From Haliea sp. E1-2-M8 (GTDB lineage: Bacteria; Pseudomonadota; Gammaproteobacteria; Pseudomonadales; Halieaceae), in contig NZ_JAUTDR010000016.1 of NCBI RefSeq assembly GCF_030649675.1, forward strand, positions 1 to 64,000: a stretch of 64,000 nt of DNA, read 5' to 3'. Below, in pieces: positions 61,982-64,000 of this stretch. Below the pieces are notes generated by a model that saw only the letters and a program-made list of their open reading frames with translations, did no database searches and was not told where the DNA came from. A program made the translations under genes and the position numbers. The stretch's first letter is position 1. The number at the start of each line of letters is the position of its first letter.

Positions 61982-62680
61982 ATGAAACCTTCCGCCAAAG
62001 CCTTGCCCGCCCTCCTGATCCTGGTGCTCGCCGCGTGCGGCAGCCAGGAGCAGCGCCTGCCTGTCGCCTCCCGCACCGGGGTGGACTTCAGCGGCAGCTG
62101 GGCCCTGGACTACGGCCAGAGCGACAACATCCAGGTACGCCTGAACGGTCTGGTGCGGGAACTGCAGCGTGAGGCCGAGCGCCGCGCCCAGGCCGCCGGC
62201 GGTGAGCTGCGCGGTCCCGGTGCCGCGCTGATGCTGGGCGGCCCGGGTACCGACAGCGGGGCCTCCGTCATCGGTTTGGCGCAGATGGCGGATCTGGTGA
62301 CCAAGTCGCAACTGCTGGATATCGAACAGGACACGAACCAGATCCGGGTGCGCAGGGAGGGGGATTTCGCCCTCGACTGCGACTTCCACGACGGCCGCCC
62401 CACGGTAGTCGAAACCCCGCTGGGGAGTGAATTCTGCGGCTGGGACGGGCACCAGCTCATGTTTGTGCTGGCCCTGCCGGAAGGTCTCTCCATCCGCCAC
62501 CGCCTGACCCTGGGACCCGACGGCGAAATGCTCAATATCGCCACCACGGTCAGCTCCGACCGGGTCTCCTACCCGTTTACCCTGAACCGGGTCTACCGCC
62601 GGATGGACCCCGAGGCCCACGGCTTCTCCTGCGAGCAGACCCTGACCCGAGGCAAAGTGTGTACCACCGAAACGCCCTGA
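61982..62680 (+). CDS. Lipoprotein of unknown function
   Basis: A 232-residue lipoprotein: LILVLAACGSQ, lipobox LAAC with Cys19. The mature part starts with TGVDFSGSWALDYGQSDNIQ, then a helical segment (LNGLVRELQREAERRAQAAG), a glycine-rich loop and a beta-rich C-terminal part (DIEQDTNQIRVRREGDFALD). Cysteines pair up as CDFHDG, FCGWDG and SCEQTL, KVC. No family recognised. The next lipoprotein gene overlaps its end by 22 bases in another frame, so the two are co-expressed. Confidence 0.75.
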   Translation: MKPSAKALPALLILVLAACGSQEQRLPVASRTGVDFSGSWALDYGQSDNIQVRLNGLVRELQREAERRAQAAGGELRGPGAALMLGGPGTDSGASVIGLAQMADLVTKSQLLDIEQDTNQIRVRREGDFALDCDFHDGRPTVVETPLGSEFCGWDGHQLMFVLALPEGLSIRHRLTLGPDGEMLNIATTVSSDRVSYPFTLNRVYRRMDPEAHGFSCEQTLTRGKVCTTETP

Positions 62681-63801
62681 TCCCCTGCCTGTACCTCGGC
62701 GTGTTGCTGCTGCTCGCGGGCTGCGGCAGTACTTCTGCGCCGCAAGGCACCCAGCCGCTGCCGCCGGCGGTGCAGGCCTGGCCGCCCTCGGTGGGCGCTG
62801 TCACCCTGGAGGTTTTGCCGCAGCCGCCCCAGCCGGCACTGGACCTGGCGCTGGTGAGCTTTGACCCGGGCATCCCGGAGCAGACCGCGGGGCTCAGTCG
62901 GCAGGGGATCTTTCCGGATATTCGCAAAGCCGAGGCGCGCTACCTGCCGGTGCGCTTGCGCCAGGTCCTGCAGGCCAGCAACGCCTGGGGCGCGGTGCGC
63001 GTGCTGCCCGAGCCGCAACCGGCCGCAGTCCTGCAGCTGGAAGGCCAGATCCTGCACTCCGACGGCCGCTTCCTGGTGCTGCAGATCCGGGCCGAGGACG
63101 CCAGTGGCCGGGTCTGGCTCGATCGGGTCTATGCCGACGAGGCCCAGGGCGCTGATTACCCGGTGGTGAGCGCCAGTGATCCGTTTATCGATCTCTACCG
63201 CCAGGTGGCCAATGATCTGCTGCAGACTTATCGCAGCCTGCCGGCCGCGGAGGTGCAGCAGTTGCCCGAGATCGCGCTGCTGCGGCAGGCGGCGGACCTG
63301 GCGCCGGAATACTTTGGCGGTTTTGTGCATAAGGACGCGGCGGGGCGCCACCAGCTGCTGCGCCTGCCGGCGGCCAACGACCCGATGCTGGCCCGGGTGG
63401 AGCTTATTCGCGGCCAGGAATTTCGCTTTATCGATACCGTCGATGAGCAGTACGTCGACCTCTATCAGACCATGCAGCCCACCTACAATCTGTGGCGGCA
63501 ATTCGGCCGCGAGCAAGCCCTGTACCGGGAAGACTACCGACGCCGGCTGGCCCAGCGCGACCGCGCCGGTGCCCGCGGCACCTACGCCGCCATGGAGCAG
63601 ACCTACAACGCCTTCAAGTGGAGCAAGATCCAGCAGCAGGACCTGGAAGACCTGGCGCGGGGCTTCAACAACGAGGTGCTGCCGACCGTGCTCGAGGTCA
63701 GCGGCAGCGTGTATCGCCTGAACGGCAGCCTGGAAAACCAGTACGATGAGTGGCGGGGCATTCTGCGGGAGATCTTCAGACTGGAGTCGGGGCTGGAGTG
63801 A
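62659..63801 (+). CDS. Lipoprotein of unknown function, larger
   Basis: A 380-residue lipoprotein starting at GTG 62659 inside the preceding gene. The lipobox is LLLLAGC with Cys22. Residues about 50-185 resemble ABC-type lipoprotein auxiliary domains (TLEVLPQPPQPALDLALVSF, ARYLPVRLRQVLQASNAWGA, VLQLEGQILHSDGRFLVLQI). Residues 190-380 are helical with many aromatic residues (YVDLYQTMQPTYNLWRQFGR, TYNAFKWSKIQQQDLEDLAR). The domain combination is not one I can name. Coupled with the smaller lipoprotein, it probably forms an envelope complex. Confidence 0.78.
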   Translation: MYHRNALIPCLYLGVLLLLAGCGSTSAPQGTQPLPPAVQAWPPSVGAVTLEVLPQPPQPALDLALVSFDPGIPEQTAGLSRQGIFPDIRKAEARYLPVRLRQVLQASNAWGAVRVLPEPQPAAVLQLEGQILHSDGRFLVLQIRAEDASGRVWLDRVYADEAQGADYPVVSASDPFIDLYRQVANDLLQTYRSLPAAEVQQLPEIALLRQAADLAPEYFGGFVHKDAAGRHQLLRLPAANDPMLARVELIRGQEFRFIDTVDEQYVDLYQTMQPTYNLWRQFGREQALYREDYRRRLAQRDRAGARGTYAAMEQTYNAFKWSKIQQQDLEDLARGFNNEVLPTVLEVSGSVYRLNGSLENQYDEWRGILREIFRLESGLE

Positions 63802-63872
63802 CGCCTCCCGCGCACCCGGGCGAGCACCTGCGGATCCTCGGCAACTGGCGGATGTTCAGCTAAGCTGTAGCC

Positions 63873-64000
63873 ATGGCGGAGAAAAGAAATCAGGGCAATG
63901 ACACCGAGAGCCTGCTGGCGGGCCTGATGCGTTTCAGCGGTCAGGTGGCCGGGGGCACGCTGGAAATTGCCCGCAATACCGCCACCATGACCGCCATGTT
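63873..64000 (+). CDS. Partial gene at window end
   Basis: An open frame from ATG 63873 runs off the window and encodes at least 42 residues: MAEKRNQGNDTESLLAGLMR, then FSGQVAGGTLEIARNTATMT. It has GATG-like AT around the start but no clear ribosome-binding site. The amphipathic N-terminal helix is not enough to assign a function. Confidence 0.5.
   Translation, partial: MAEKRNQGNDTESLLAGLMRFSGQVAGGTLEIARNTATMTAM

Overview
This is a 64 kb chromosomal window from a high-GC, aerobic, lipid-catabolising gammaproteobacterium. Recognisable gammaproteobacterial markers are SlyX, the YciH/SUI1 homologue, TamA/TamB, an Lpp-type lipoprotein and a FadB-type multifunctional enzyme. The dense set of acyl-CoA dehydrogenases, a P450, an epoxide hydrolase and a TIGR03617-type F420-dependent oxidoreductase resembles marine oligotrophs of the Halieaceae/OM60 kind; that placement is inference from gene content, since no rRNA or marker phylogeny is available here.

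Bases 1-2060 differ sharply from the rest. They are AT-richer, gene-poor and full of broken reading frames: a frame interrupted by two stops, orphan C-terminal fragments, a small membrane protein, what looks like the tail of a secreted toxin followed by a possible immunity gene, and a toxin-antitoxin locus collapsed by an internal deletion. From about 2060 onward the DNA is compact, GC-rich and normally organised.

Main layout: 2068-5368 (-) porin, PstS-like binding protein and membrane diguanylate cyclase operon; 5577-6956 small heat-shock protein and ChaN-like lipoprotein; 7093-11824 (+) P450, lytic transglycosylase and two TIGR04283/TIGR04282 glycosyltransferases; 11814-13175 phage-type orphan gene, yciH and slyX; 13186-18462 (+) acyl-CoA dehydrogenase pair, amidohydrolase and a possibly dead nuclease-fold protein; 18490-21898 (-) thioesterase, epoxide hydrolase and an SRPBCC-SDR fusion; 22096-28201 small unknowns, then esterase, PlsC, amino-acid decarboxylase, dienelactone hydrolase and MaiA; 28251-32468 (+) thiolase-like protein followed by a kinase/DUF6285/acyl-CoA dehydrogenase set resembling the LvaABC 4-hydroxyacyl-CoA module; 32465-36975 threonine aldolase, thiolase and FadB-like enzyme; 37056-39032 an Lpp-like lipoprotein bracketed by two L,D-transpeptidases; 39076-44864 (-) polyphosphate:AMP phosphotransferase, half-size asparaginase and PutA; 44959-52930 methyltransferase, TamA/TamB, OmpA-type lipoprotein and a YdjM-like membrane protein; 52895-56708 (-) class V aminotransferase and pyruvate phosphate dikinase; 56709-57380 a gene-free stretch holding an inverted repeat pair; 57381-61933 two divergent luciferase-like oxidoreductases and a second acyl-CoA dehydrogenase pair; 61982-63801 two lipoproteins of unknown function; a gene starting at 63873 runs off the end.

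Much of the window can be read as one metabolic theme: uptake and hydroxylation or hydrolysis of hydrophobic substrates (P450, epoxide hydrolase, esterases, LLM enzymes), activation and beta-oxidation (five acyl-CoA dehydrogenases, two thiolase-family proteins, FadB-like enzyme, thioesterase), and gluconeogenic or amino-acid side branches (PPDK, aminotransferase, PutA, threonine aldolase). A second theme is envelope biogenesis (Slt, two Ldt enzymes, Lpp, TamAB, OmpA-type lipoprotein). No tRNA, rRNA, CRISPR array or intact insertion sequence was recognised.
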